A stretch of 64,000 nucleotides of DNA from Nitzschia sp. pyKryTriq1. Lineage: Eukaryota; Bacillariophyta; Bacillariophyceae; Bacillariales; Bacillariaceae. Of this stretch, positions 1-11,200 are shown one piece after another. Numbering within the stretch: position 1 is the stretch's first letter; the number at the start of each line of letters is the position of its first letter. Position numbers and translations under genes: made by a program. The stretch covers positions 374,501-438,500 of the forward strand of contig OY101125.1 in assembly GCA_956465555.1 (NCBI GenBank). Reading direction: 5' to 3'. The notes beneath the pieces were generated by a model, which was not told the origin of the DNA, ran no database searches, and saw nothing but the letters and a program-made list of their open reading frames with translations.

Positions 1-2
1 CT

Positions 3-209
3 AGTAGTACTAGTACTACTAGAAATTCAAATTCGTTGTCACCGGGCATCCCCAGAACACCGCGACGAGTCCAAAGCCTTCAGCCATCTTCCGTCGTCGA
101 GCGATCCCAATGCAACCTACATGAGATTGCCCAGGAAGAACCTTCCCGAGGCTCGTTATTTGGACGATCACAAAGCATTCGGCGAATGGGCTGGTGGCAG
201 CAACAATAG
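3..209 (+). CDS. Possible C-terminal end of a gene entering from the left edge (partial)
   Basis: One frame is open from the window edge to a TAG at 207-209, giving 68 residues. The product is rich in Ser, Thr, Arg and Gln and ends in RRMGWWQQQ. No domain is visible and I do not recognise it. The first codons fall in a CTAGTAGTAC-type repeat that is common between genes here, so part of the frame may be non-coding. It is offered because no stop interrupts it and its composition resembles the disordered tails of neighbouring proteins. It could equally be chance. Confidence 0.3.
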   Translation, partial: SSTSTTRNSNSLSPGIPRTPRRVQSLQPSSVVERSQCNLHEIAQEEPSRGSLFGRSQSIRRMGWWQQQ

Positions 210-919
210 TCTACTACAAATTTTACTCAACTACTGGTGCCAACAAACTTGAATGCAATTCCTTCCTGTCTTCTTTGAATATATACCTATATTTAAAAAT
301 CTTTTTTTGATCAGCCTTCAGCACACAAGTCGTCAATGAAAAGTAGATACTCCTCTCTACTCCACTACTACTAGAGTATAGAGAGTCTACCGAGAGAAAC
401 GATCGAAGATGTGTACGTATTACCGCTCGCAGTAGGTGCAGCTACTAGAAATCTCTAGAAAAGCCGAATCGGGCGAGTCGTCGTCGGAGGCAAAATACGC
501 TGGCCGGCGCACTGAAGTCGAATCTTTACCCCCTAGAGTACTTGCATCAAAATCCGAACGATGGATGGTCAAATAATTGAAATAAAGAAAAAAGGAGAAC
601 ATCGTCTACTCGGGGGTAAAAGATCGGATCCCAACGGTCGCGACCTCATCAGCACTGACGTCGTCACGTCGCTTGCGCGTGGAAATTCTGTTTCACGACT
701 TTTCTCAACATTCTTCTTTTGCTTCTGCTGCGTCTGCTGCTTCTGCTGCTGCTGCTGTTGTTGACATCATACCATCCGTTTTCATCTCATTTTCTCTGAG
801 ACAAGCAACTTATTGTCTGAGTCTGCGGTATCCGCTTCTGCTACTAGCCAAGATCGATTGTCTCTACAAAAGAAGAAGAATCAGTTATGAAGAGGTTTCA
901 ATCGAAGGAGAAAAACACG
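210..919. other. Intergenic or 5' leader region with CTG/CTT-rich tract
   Basis: No gene is convincing here. The stretch holds CTACTACTAG-type words near 360-375 and a pyrimidine-rich run of CTT, CTG and GTT triplets at about 715-765, just upstream of the small SH3b-like gene. Short open frames on both strands come from the triplet run and have no protein-like composition. The region probably holds the promoter and 5' UTR of the downstream gene. Confidence 0.5.
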
Positions 920-1372
920 ATGGGCATACTTTTGTTGTTGCTTCTTCCGATGGTAGTGTCGTCTTTTCTACACTCGGGCCCGGCACGACCAATAAGAGTG
1001 ATCTCCCAGTCACTGCTGCGCTTAGTGGAGGACGATCAAGAAGTCGTATTTGGAAGCAGCGGTATCCTTGACTCCTCTGCTGCAGGAACCACTAATACCG
1101 ACCGCTTCTTGATGGAATCGCTCCAAAACCGGCAAAAAGAAATCCAGCAAGGAGTCGGGAAGCGTTACGTCACTCGTACACAAAAAGGATTCCTGAATGT
1201 GCACTACGAGCCCACCGATCCTCATGACATTAATAACGTGGTAGGAAAGTTAGAAGAGGGTCAGATTGTGACATCGACTGGTCCTCTGAGAGGCTTCTGG
1301 GTGCGTCATGAAGGTGGCTGGAGCATCTCCAAGTATGGTGGCTTCACTTGGCTGGAACCAATCGACGAATAA
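920..1372 (+). CDS. Small secreted or plastid-targeted protein with SH3b-like domain
   Basis: This single-exon gene encodes about 150 residues. From the second Met (920) it begins with a classic signal peptide, MGILLLLLLPMVVSS, followed by F; the SSF junction resembles the diatom bipartite plastid signal. An upstream in-frame Met at 887 adds 11 polar residues and is less likely. The C-terminal 70 residues (KGFLNVHYEP, VGKLEEGQIV, GPLRGFWVRHE, GGWSISKYGGFTWLEP) fit a bacterial-type SH3 (SH3b) fold, which commonly binds peptide or cell-wall ligands. Function is unknown. Lumen, plastid or secreted location cannot be separated from sequence alone. Confidence 0.6.
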   Translation: MGILLLLLLPMVVSSFLHSGPARPIRVISQSLLRLVEDDQEVVFGSSGILDSSAAGTTNTDRFLMESLQNRQKEIQQGVGKRYVTRTQKGFLNVHYEPTDPHDINNVVGKLEEGQIVTSTGPLRGFWVRHEGGWSISKYGGFTWLEPIDE

Positions 1373-1873
1373 ATTCCCTTGCATTCTAGGGGCATCGTTT
1401 CAGTAACGGTCCTTCGTCCTTTGTGGCCAAGTAACTTTGGTTGATTGGACGATCTACGACGGATGTTATGATATCTCGCGAGGAAAGAAAGTTACACGTA
1501 TTGGATGATCCATTTTTTTCTTCCAGCACGCATTTCCACATGGAACTCCTCTGCCTGTACAAGTTTTGTTTCCATTCTACTTTCAATCTCGAGAACAGAT
1601 ACGATTTAATTTCGGTGAGACGACTCCCCGGTATGGTTGTTGTTTGGATGGGTTTTGACACGAACACGGGACCACTCATTCAGCGTTCTGCGAGGTGTGC
1701 GGAGGAAAGTATTCGATGGATTATTTCGTGGGCATTCGTCAACAATTGTTACTTTATATCCAACCATCATTCTTAGATTTTCAACTCATCTTAAAATTTC
1801 TAAAGTGCCGTAGTAGTAGTTTTGTACGTATTCCAGATACTCTACTAGAGAGAGAGTGACTCAATGTGTAGGT
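1373..1873. other. Intergenic, convergent gene ends
   Basis: This lies between the 3' end of the SH3b-like gene and the 3' end of the Sec14-like gene on the opposite strand. Overlapping short frames on both strands look like chance, with no recognisable motifs. A GTAGTAGTAGT run sits near 1810 and an AGAGAGAGAG run near 1850. Confidence 0.5.
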
Positions 1874-4375
1874 CTACGAAACAGAGGTATTCCCGGCTTT
1901 TCGTTGCATCTGAAGCTGTCTTGTTCGTTCTTTGGACCGTTCAACTTGCTGCAAAAAGTACGAAAGATCTTGATGTTGTTGTTGTCCTTTCTTTGCGACT
2001 GGTGGATGCTCGTCCCTTGTTTGGGGGGACGATGGCTCTGCAAAAGGCGGTGCCGTAATCGATGGGTATGCGGAAGCGGCGGTGGAGTGCCGGCGGGCGG
2101 CCTTGGCCGCGGTGGGTGGTGTTTTGAGTTTGGGAGAGGGCAACCCAAGTCCGCGAGTACTTTGCCGATACATGTCGTTCATAAGTTTACTCCAGTCATT
2201 CGAATCTTCGTGGTTGCTGGAATTTTGAGAGTCCTCAAAGTTATTATTGTTTGTGGGATCATCGTTGATGGAGCGGCCGGAGGAGTTGTTCGACGGGGAA
2301 GCATCTTCTAGATCATGCGCATGACTGGAATGCCGTCGCGATCCTCCACGTGGGGGCCTTCCGCCTCCGGGGGACGCCAACTGAGTCGCATCGAAGCTGT
2401 CATTGAACCCACCATGACTCCTTTGACTTTCCGACATGATGGACGGATCGATGGAAGAATTGTCGCCATGTTGATCCTTAGCATTCTTACTCTTTGAACT
2501 GCCACCTCCTCGCTTTCCTCGTCGTATTTTAAGTGGAGCCAGCATGGATTTCATAGACATTCGCCGACGACGTCGACCCGACGGTGACGGTGGTTCCGCA
2601 TTAATTGCCTCGGATCGATCAATTTCGGGATCCGGGCGATGCATTTCTTCCAATACTGACAAACTGGAACGGCGATGCTTTCTGTGAATCACCGCCTTTC
2701 CTCCCACTCCTACTTCCATATTCAAACTATTTCGACGTGCGGTTTTGGATTTATTCACTGTTTGTAGCGTTTTTGGTGGTGGTGGTTCTGGATGTGTAGA
2801 CTCGTATCCATAGTGTTCATCGATGGCTTTCTTTTTGGCGTCTTTTTTCAATTTGCGTCGCAATCGAAACTTTTTAATCCTACCTCCGACACCTTTGGAA
2901 TGTGATGTGTGGCTATCGATCGACTTTTCATTGGTATTTACAGAAGTATGGTCTTCTTCTTCTTCTTCAGCATCATCTCCATTTTCTTCTTCAATATCAT
3001 CTTCATGGCCAGTATGGCCTTCGTCGTCGCGATAATGATCGTGATCTTCATCATCCTCTTCCGCCCCGTCGTCTCCATCAAAATCACCGATACTTTCTTC
3101 CACGGCACTACTCTCTTCTTTTCCAGATACAGATGACTCTAATCCAATAAGAGCGGGATTCGTCTTCGTCTTCTTCTTCTTCTTTTTGGTCAATTTGAGT
3201 GGCATACTAAAACGCCGCCGTCTCCTCCCACCCTTAATATTGGTTTTGCTCCGCTTTTTTGACAGTGTCGGATGCGACTCTGACATGCCTTGAAGGGTTT
3301 CGAGATAACGCTGAAAGAGAAGATAGTCTCTTGCCATTCCCCCCAAAGTCATGGCATCATCCATAGGGTTTTTGATGCGTGATGGTGGTGGTGGACATAG
3401 ATCCGGAAATTCGTCTCGGGGCAAATAGTCTTCAAAGCCGGGTCGCAAATGATCTTTGAGTTCGGTCCGACGGAGAAAGAAATTCTTTTGGGCAAATGTA
3501 TTGGACAATATCATGGCTTGCATCATGGTATTTCGTACTTTTTCAAAACAGGGAGGAGGATCGACCCATAATACCATCCCGACCTTGACAGGAAAGACCC
3601 GTCCCTGCAAAAGTGCCATGAATTTGGACCAATATTCTTTGGAATAATTGGAGGATTTTTCAAACTCGTGCAAATGGACCAACAAACAATACGTCACTGG
3701 AGAAGTTGTATAATCTTGTTTCGACCATACCAAGGCATCATGTTTCGTCCAATTGTCCAAAATGTAAATGAGAGAATCAATGATACAGGATTTAGATTCG
3801 TGTTTGGGAGAAAACCGCGACGGTCGAAAGTACACCACGCGACTGTGAGGAAAATTCTGGAGGCGGAGCTGCGGAATGGGAACCACGGATCGATTCTCTT
3901 CAATATCCCGTTGCCGGTCTAAAGCTGTCAAATGAAAATAGTGTGGTAGACTGTTTTTCAATAGATCGTAGGACATGATATCGTGAAATCGACAAAACTG
4001 TACGATCCGAAGCACTTGTTCATTGGTCGCTTTTCGGTATTTCTTTTTGACTTCCGACAATGTCCGTAAACTCACGTAGGTCGTCAGTTGAAGACTGGAA
4101 CCCAACATTAAATGCTCTCTCACATTCACAGGTGTCGGAATGACTGCCGGTCCGAATCGCATGGGACTGTCGCCCAAGAACTGCCGCATTTCGGCTTGCA
4201 GCTCTAAATCCAACGGATACGTGGTGGATCCATGTTGTTCGCTGCTCCTTGCATTATTGTTGTTGCTGCTGTTTCGATGATGAGCGCTGCCACTACTTTT
4301 ACTATTATTACTCCCCGAAAGCTTCCGACGAGGAGATGACACGGGAGATGATCCGGGGGATACTACTCGCGTCAT
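1874..4375 (-). CDS. Sec14-like (CRAL-TRIO) lipid-binding protein with long disordered tail
   Basis: The 833-residue product has no visible intron. Residues ~1-60 are Ser/Asn-rich. Residues ~100-160 resemble the helical CRAL-TRIO N region, with KYRKATNEQVLRIVQFCRFHD. Residues ~165-325 form the Sec14 lipid-binding core, including VVYFRPSRF, VTYCLLVHLHEFE and FPVKVGMVLWVDPPPCFEKV. This family binds and transfers phosphatidylinositol or other hydrophobic ligands on the cytosolic face of membranes. The C-terminal ~500 residues alternate basic patches (KKKKKKTKTN, RRRRRRMS) with long Asp/Glu tracts and are probably disordered. Such a long tail is not part of the ordinary family. Diatom Sec14-like proteins are numerous, so the exact orthologue is not assignable. 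Confidence 0.8.
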   Translation of the reverse strand: MTRVVSPGSSPVSSPRRKLSGSNNSKSSGSAHHRNSSNNNNARSSEQHGSTTYPLDLELQAEMRQFLGDSPMRFGPAVIPTPVNVREHLMLGSSLQLTTYVSLRTLSEVKKKYRKATNEQVLRIVQFCRFHDIMSYDLLKNSLPHYFHLTALDRQRDIEENRSVVPIPQLRLQNFPHSRVVYFRPSRFSPKHESKSCIIDSLIYILDNWTKHDALVWSKQDYTTSPVTYCLLVHLHEFEKSSNYSKEYWSKFMALLQGRVFPVKVGMVLWVDPPPCFEKVRNTMMQAMILSNTFAQKNFFLRRTELKDHLRPGFEDYLPRDEFPDLCPPPPSRIKNPMDDAMTLGGMARDYLLFQRYLETLQGMSESHPTLSKKRSKTNIKGGRRRRRFSMPLKLTKKKKKKTKTNPALIGLESSVSGKEESSAVEESIGDFDGDDGAEEDDEDHDHYRDDEGHTGHEDDIEEENGDDAEEEEEDHTSVNTNEKSIDSHTSHSKGVGGRIKKFRLRRKLKKDAKKKAIDEHYGYESTHPEPPPPKTLQTVNKSKTARRNSLNMEVGVGGKAVIHRKHRRSSLSVLEEMHRPDPEIDRSEAINAEPPSPSGRRRRRMSMKSMLAPLKIRRGKRGGGSSKSKNAKDQHGDNSSIDPSIMSESQRSHGGFNDSFDATQLASPGGGRPPRGGSRRHSSHAHDLEDASPSNNSSGRSINDDPTNNNNFEDSQNSSNHEDSNDWSKLMNDMYRQSTRGLGLPSPKLKTPPTAAKAARRHSTAASAYPSITAPPFAEPSSPQTRDEHPPVAKKGQQQHQDLSYFLQQVERSKERTRQLQMQRKAGNTSVS

Positions 4376-5424
4376 GGTGGGAGAGATGATAGATGCAATC
4401 TCCTCAAATCGACAAAGAAATACTGTATGTCTGATGTTGTGAATTTTATTGTGAAATCTCTCAATGTACTATAGTAGTGAAGGACAAAATAATAACACGA
4501 AAATATTATGAGCGGGGAGGAAACTCCGCGATAAGCTGCGCGGCACGCAATGACCGTGCGTACCATAGGTACCGGTATTCCGTGTATGGTAGTCTACCAA
4601 AACTCTCATCAACAACGTGCGATGCGACCTGCGCCCGCCCGCATCTCTTGTTACTTGCATGCCTGCGCAACAACACAATAACTGGTGGGAAAGGTAGAAG
4701 AAGCCGAAGACTTACGATCTGAAGAAGCATAATATCATTTAAGGTACCTTTCATAATATTTATGCCTGTCCCTTCACTGTTGTTAAGTAGTCATTTTTAC
4801 CTAGGGTCATCCAAAATCTCTACCGGTAGTAGTTATGTAGTCGCGCTACAGTAGTACTAGCTCTCAAATCCCAGTTCATAACCCGGCACTTTTTTCTTCC
4901 TGGAATAATGATCGACGATCTCGTCGAGGACCCGCCCGCCGGGAGGCGGAGTGAATCAGTCGTCAGGAATAGTACTACCTACTTTTCCTGTTGAACTAAC
5001 TAGCTAACTAACTAACTACTACATGCATGTCACATTATTGGAGACGTGTGTACGAGCAAGCAAGCAAACATATGTATGTACCTGTACTAGTCGCCCTCCT
5101 CTTTCGTATAGTAGATCATCATCGAAAGTACGGACGGCATGATATTGTTCTGGTATGCAAAAGAGGTCGTCCATTACTGTACGAGTAAACTACGACGACT
5201 TATTACTCTAATACCAGTAGTATTAGTAGAGTACCAAATTATTGTCCTCGCCACTATCTATAGTACTACTAACATCTACCATCTCGATCTTCTTCCCAGT
5301 AAGGCTAATATCCCCGAGCCTCAGGGAATTTGCCCATGCACAACAGCTAGTAGCAGCTACTAGCTGGTAGTACGAACTTGTGCTTGCTTTCCTCGTCTCG
5401 TCATTTTCATTATCATTGTCATTA
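4376..5424. other. Intergenic region, about 1 kb
   Basis: It lies upstream of the Sec14-like gene and downstream of the hydroxylase gene. It contains TACCGGTA palindromes at 4570-4577 and 4821-4828, a CTAA tetranucleotide run near 4997-5020 and many TAGTAC words. No reading frame has plausible composition. Confidence 0.5.
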
Positions 5425-7597
5425 TCAAGTACTACTAGTAGTAGTAGTAGTAGTAGTGCAACCGTTGGCATCTGCCGTTTTATAATCCCGTTGGTGAATC
5501 CAGCAAGCGATGGCAGCATATTTTTTTGGACCCTCTTCGACGAGCAATAACGATTGGTATTGCGTTCTCTTGTCGGGTTCATGAGGGTTCTCGTTCTGAA
5601 CATTGGGCCAGAGGACCATCCTTCCAACTTTGGGTTCTATCGTAATGCCGAGCTCAAAGAGGTTTGTCTGACCTCCCGCTTTTACCTCGTTCAGATACAA
5701 AAGGACTGTCAGAATGCGAACGCCTAGTAGGCATAGAGCAATAAATGGTGTTATACAATAGCAACAACGAGAATGAGAGAATGAGAGAAAGAAAGAAAGA
5801 AAGAAAGAAAAGACATGAGAACGAGTTCGAGGACAGAAACCATAACAGCAGTTACAAAAGTCCTACTTACCTGGTTGTTTCTCCCGATGACTCACGATGA
5901 AATCATGCTGACGATTGTCGAAGATCCCAGTTTCGTACTTTAATAGTTGAAGATCTGTCGTTATCAAACGAAACGTCACAACAAAGAAGAAAGGAAGAGA
6001 GAGAGAGAGAGTAAAGTACGAGTGTGTGTGTGGGGGGGGGGGATGAGATATCATCGCATTGGAGCATATAGTGAGAATATCTCTCGACGATATATAGATA
6101 GATACGGAGACTGACTGACTGACTGACTGCCTGACCGACTGACTGACTCAGTCACTTACATTCATAATTTCGCTCTGGAATGCCCGTCAGATCTTCAATG
6201 CGTTGGAGAACACGTTTGGCAATGGGATCTTGAGTACAGGAGGGATCGCGACACCAAGCCGTCGTCGAAGATCGATCATCAACATCACCCGTAGTGGTCA
6301 TACTACTGGCCTCGTATCCTTGAACGGAATTACCCAATTCGATCAGCCGTTCGGCTTCTTCCGGTGTAATGAAATTGTCCATCATGATCACCCAAGGGCG
6401 GGGACCGCCGTCATTTGCCATGATTTCTTCTTTCGCGTCTTTGTTCTTGTTGGCAGTGGTACTACTACTAGTAGTATCCGATAGTATTTTGTGTTTGGTC
6501 GTACGAGTATTATCCATAACAGTAATATCGGGGCTTGACAGTATTTGCAATCCTCGATCGGAATTGTCCTTGACGATGCGCCGAAACAATTTATCCAAAT
6601 CTCCAGGTCTCAACGCATTGGGAACAGTGGGATCCAAGGGGCAAGAAAATGGAAGTGTCTCCACCAGTACATCATGCGCGGATTGTTGCTGGGCATGATG
6701 ATGATGATTCGCCGTGTCGTCATCCATATTATTCTTCGTGGTGGTCGTCGACGTGGTCGTCGTCGTCGTCCTCGTCCTCGTCGTCGTCCTCGGCGTAATC
6801 TCCAATTCCTCGCAAGCCAAACAAACGGGAGCACATTCTTTCTTCATGTATGTTGGATTCCGTTCGCATTCGCCTTCGATGGCCCATATGGTACATACTT
6901 CATGAGTGTTTCGACACAGTCGCAGTAGTTGTATATTATTGGTATTTGTTTTTTTTGGATCGTCGTGGTCGTCGTCGTCGTCATAATAATAATAAGAATA
7001 ATAATGCGATCGTGCCAGCTCCAACCGCGCCTGAATTTGTTCGGGAGTGATGTTCTTGTCCACGATGCGCTGGGCGATTCCCAAATCCATACCCACTTGG
7101 AGGAAATCATGATTATTATTGACGCTCATCTTGTCGTCTTTATCATTCTTCTTGTTCTTACTATCAGCCACAATGTTGTTACAAATCCCACAAGATTTTT
7201 GACAAAATGTCTTCATCCAGTTGGCATTCGTTTGACATTCTCCCACACTCGAGAGATATTCACAAACGGAAGGGTCGGAATCTTGGCAGAATACCACCAC
7301 GCGTGTCGTTCTTGACGCTGTTGATGTTGATGTTGATGTTGATGTTGACGACGATTCTTCGTCTGAGGCTGTAGTGGCGGTGGCGGTTGCGATTGTGGTG
7401 GTCTGACAGGTTCCATCGGCAGAACACTCGGCTTCCTGGATGATGTCAGCAGCATCAACTCGCTGCTGTTCTTCTTGTTGTTTGGCGGCATCCGAGAAGG
7501 AGATGATTGCCGTCGTGAGAAAAAGAAGATGCACCAGCAGTACGTGTAGGACTACGATTATGGACCGGTACCGAATACGTGACAAAAGTCTGACCAT
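5425..7597 (-). CDS. ShK-domain prolyl 4-hydroxylase-like protein, probably inactive, three exons
   Basis: Exons are 6160-7597, 5871-5954 and 5425-5723; introns begin GTAAGT and end AG, and splicing joins NYE-Y-LQLLKYE and KQPG-VRILTVLLYLNE in frame, giving 606 residues. The product has a signal anchor (MVRLLSRIRYRSII...), two ShK-type cysteine motifs (around 7290-7185 and 6920-6810) and a C-terminal prolyl 4-hydroxylase domain of the secretory pathway. An upstream Met at 7768 adds a poly-Leu stretch and is less likely. In the catalytic core the usual HxD is read as RQHDFI, so the first His is Gln, and the distal His in the RTxHxAL context is Tyr (RTQYQSL). Both iron-binding histidines therefore appear lost, though the Asp remains. 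The family normally hydroxylates proline; this copy may be a pseudoenzyme. Confidence 0.85.
5785..5811. repeat. (GAAA)n microsatellite in intron 2 of the hydroxylase gene
   Basis: An AAAG/GAAA tetranucleotide run lies within the 147-nt intron at 5724-5870. Confidence 0.8.
6109..6149. repeat. (GACT)n microsatellite in intron 1 of the hydroxylase gene
   Basis: About ten GACT units with a few variants sit immediately beside the 5' splice site of the 205-nt intron (5955-6159). Confidence 0.85.
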
Positions 7598-7619
7598 GGC
7601 GTATGGTAATGTCTCCCAT

Positions 7620-7650
<31 letters not shown>

Positions 7651-8229
7651 ACAACCACAGCAGCAAAACTACAAAGCCGCCACTGCCGGTTTGATTGTTG
7701 TGGAAGGTGGAATAAGCATATACGAGTATTAGAGTTCGAGATGATGTTTTGTGCATCGGTGCGGTCATCTATTTGACCCCTGAGACGTTTGACTTTCTCA
7801 TTCAAAATATTATAATGAAATTGAAATGGTCATTTGCTCAGGGGTCTTCTAAGTACAGTTTACTCGTATTAGTCGGTGAGATCTTGGTGATAAATGACCC
7901 CCGAGCTGGTTTATGATTCTTCATCGATAAATGCCATCGATAAACTGATCATATGAGTCCTTTACTCAGGGGCTTGCCTAAGGCAAACGTACGTAGGGTC
8001 GCGGGTTTATCGGTCATCTGCTTTTCGCCGGTACAAGTACCGGTACATATTTTACTGCATGCTGATGGTATCTTTTTCTTATCCTGGCTCTACTATCTGC
8101 GTCTTATTCTCTTATTTTGTCGTTTGGGTTCTCATATCATCATCACAGCATATCTCTCTCATAACAATAACACAATAAAAGCACAACAGAGTAGCCTTTA
8201 TTTCTCCACTCTCTCTTTCTGTTGTATGT
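7598..8229. promoter_or_regulatory. Shared divergent promoter region (hydroxylase / Mg-chelatase H)
   Basis: Two genes are transcribed away from each other from this stretch. It carries an exact 10-bp inverted repeat (GACCCCTGAG 7775-7784 and CTCAGGGGTC 7837-7846), a further CTCAGGGG near 7969, two ATCGATAAA copies at about 7923-7945 and a TACCGGTA at 8038-8045. Which elements drive transcription cannot be told from sequence. Confidence 0.45.
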
Positions 8230-11200
8230 ATGAAGAAGAAACTAAAAATGACGCTTGTTGGAAAGAAGTCGTCGATGCACCCCGCAAGTAGTACTAGACA
8301 ACATGTGCTTACCGCTGGAGGAGGAATTGTCATCTGCCTCGTTCATTATTTCTTGGCACAAAATATTCACCAGCCAGCACTTTTCTTCTCACCTTGCCAG
8401 GGTTTCTCGGTTCCCGTGGTCGTGACGCCCCACCCAGCAACACAGGTAGCACATCGAAGGGCCTTCCCTTCCGTCACACGACTACTACCAGTAGTCCTGG
8501 CATCTACTACGGATACGACGACGACTCCTGGTAGCACAAATTCCTTCGACGATGACAACAACAACAACAACTTGACGACAACGAAGGATCAGCAGCAGCA
8601 GCATTGGATCCCATCATCCGCATCCAAAAAGTCATTGAATGATAATAATAATGAGACGCCACCACCACCAATATTACTATCGGATCGTCCGAAATTGGTA
8701 TTGATTGCTGGCTTTGAATCCTTCAATCGAGATTTATACCAAAGCGCCGCTGTAGACGACAACAACAACAACGATTTGGAGGTACAGGTCTTTGCGGATT
8801 CCGACATTCGTTTTCAGCATACCGAGGTGAATCCCAAGATTGTGCAAGCCTTGCAAGAGGCCGATGCCGTCTGTGTCAGTCTACTATTTGACTACGATGA
8901 CGTACAAGCGGTACTTCCTCTTCTCGAAAAAGTCCAGGGACCCCGTCTGATTTTTGAATCCGCCACGGAACTAATGTCCCTGAATCGGGTGAATTCCTTT
9001 TCCATGATGCCTGGTAAAGATGGACCCTCCGGACCACCCCCCGCCGTCAAAAAGATTCTTTCCTTATTTGGCTCCCAAAAGGAAGAAGACAAATTGAATG
9101 GCTATCTCAAGCTATTAAAAGTCGGACCCGATCTTCTCCAATACGTACCTGGTGAAAAGGCGAAAGATTTACGTGCCTGGTTGGAAGCGTATCGATACTG
9201 GAATCAGGGAGGACCCGCTAATGTACAAGCCATGTTCCAATTGGTCGCTCGTTTGGTGCAACAAAATAAGAATAATAACAAGGCGGAGGAGAAGGAGGAT
9301 GTAGGAAAAGTGTTGCAGGATCTTCCTCCTCTCCAAGTCACTCCGGATATTGGACTGATTCACCCGCTCTTGATGACGGGGGAAGACTCTTCTCGTCCCC
9401 ACCGATTCCACTTTTCGTACGACCAACCTCAATACATGGAATCACCGTCAGAATACTTGAAATGGCGATTGTCACCCGCCTGTCAAGAGCTAGCACAGAA
9501 ACGGGGATTTCCGCTGGCACAATCCCCCACAACCGAAATGACGCCCTCATCCGGAATAACGCAACGAGTCCGAGAACCACCCAAGGTGGCCATTCTCTTG
9601 TATCGCAAACATGTCATTTCGCAGCAACGATACATTCTCGATTTGATCACCATGATGGAATCGCAGGGTTTTATTCCGATTCCTATTTTTATCAACGGCG
9701 TCGAAGCGCATACTATCGTCCGGGACTGGCTGACTTCGACACAAGAACTAGAACAAACGAAGAACAAGAAGACAAAGAAATCATCGAATCGTGATCTTGT
9801 CGCTGTCGATGCCATTGTCAATACGATTGGATTTCCCTTGGTCGGTGGTCCGGCTGGATCCATGGAGGCCGGACGCAATGTCGCCGTGGCACAAGAATTG
9901 TTAGCATCCATCAATGTTCCCTACATTGTCGCAGCACCACTATTGCTACAATCCATTCGACAATGGAAGGACAGTGGTGTTTTGGGACTGCAAAGTGTCG
10001 TATTGTATAGTTTACCAGAGTTGGATGGGGCCATTGATACTGTCGTTCTGGGGGGATTGGTGGCAGGTGGTGGTGGTGGTGGTGGTGGTCCAAAAGGAAG
10101 GAGTCGTAGCAGCAATAGTGATCACATTGCCTTGATTCCCGAACGGGTTCGGAAATTGTGCAGTCGTCTCGATGGATGGATTCGGCTACGACAAACGCCA
10201 CCCCAGGAACGCAAAGTGGCCGTTGCCCTCTATGGATTTCCACCCAATGTCGGGGCCGTTGGTACAGCGGCTTTGTTGGATGTCCCCCGTTCGTTGGATA
10301 AATTGCTGGGGCGGCTGGTCGACGAAGGATACGATTTGGGAGATTGGGGAAAAGATGGCGTTACTTCATCTGGAGAATCTCTAGTGGCAGCGTTGGCTGT
10401 TTTATCCGAGAATCCCATAATTTCGACTGGGGTGGATGGAATGCAAGCAGCGTTGGAAGCCAAAATGGAACGTGCACGACAAGGGGACGCGACAGTGGCG
10501 GCTACATTGGCTCTTCCCGATGGAGGAGGACTTGGTGGTGCCAAGGTGCTCGGACGGAACGTGTCTTGGGATGAACTAGAGAAAATGTTGGGCAAATACA
10601 TGGCGAAAAAAGTCCGACGGGCGTGGTCGGAAAAAGAACGCGGCCCAGGAGTCTCGTCCAAAGGTGATCTTGTGGTGGCGGGCTTGCAATTGGGAAATGT
10701 ATGGATTTTTGTCCAACCTCTACTGGGCCTGGAAGGAGATCCGATGCGTCTCTTATTTGAGCGAGATTTGACTCCCCATCCACAATACTGTGCCACTTAT
10801 CACTGGCTACGTCGACCAGAAGAACAAGGCGGTTTTGGCGCTCAATCCCTGATCCATTTGGGAATGCACGGGACCGTGGAATGGCTTCCAGGGCAACCTC
10901 TCGGCAACGATCGACCCTCTTGGAGTGACGAACTGTTGGGAGGTGTCCCCAATCTCTACGTTTACGCGGCCAACAATCCAAGCGAAAGCATCTTGGCAAA
11001 GCGAAGAGGGTACGGAACTCTGGTGTCCTATAATGTTCCGCCATACGGAAGAAGTGGACTGTACCTGGAACTTGCAAATTTAAAAGACTTGGTGGAAGAA
11101 TTCCGCACCACGGCTGTGAACGCCGGCGAAGACGCACCTTTGGATGTGGACGTTTTTCAAATGATTTATGATTTGGCAGAACGCAATGGCATGACGAAAG

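Noticed and set aside
1441-1776. Plus-strand 111-codon frame downstream of the SH3b-like gene
   Set aside because: No motif, and an equally long frame overlaps it on the opposite strand.
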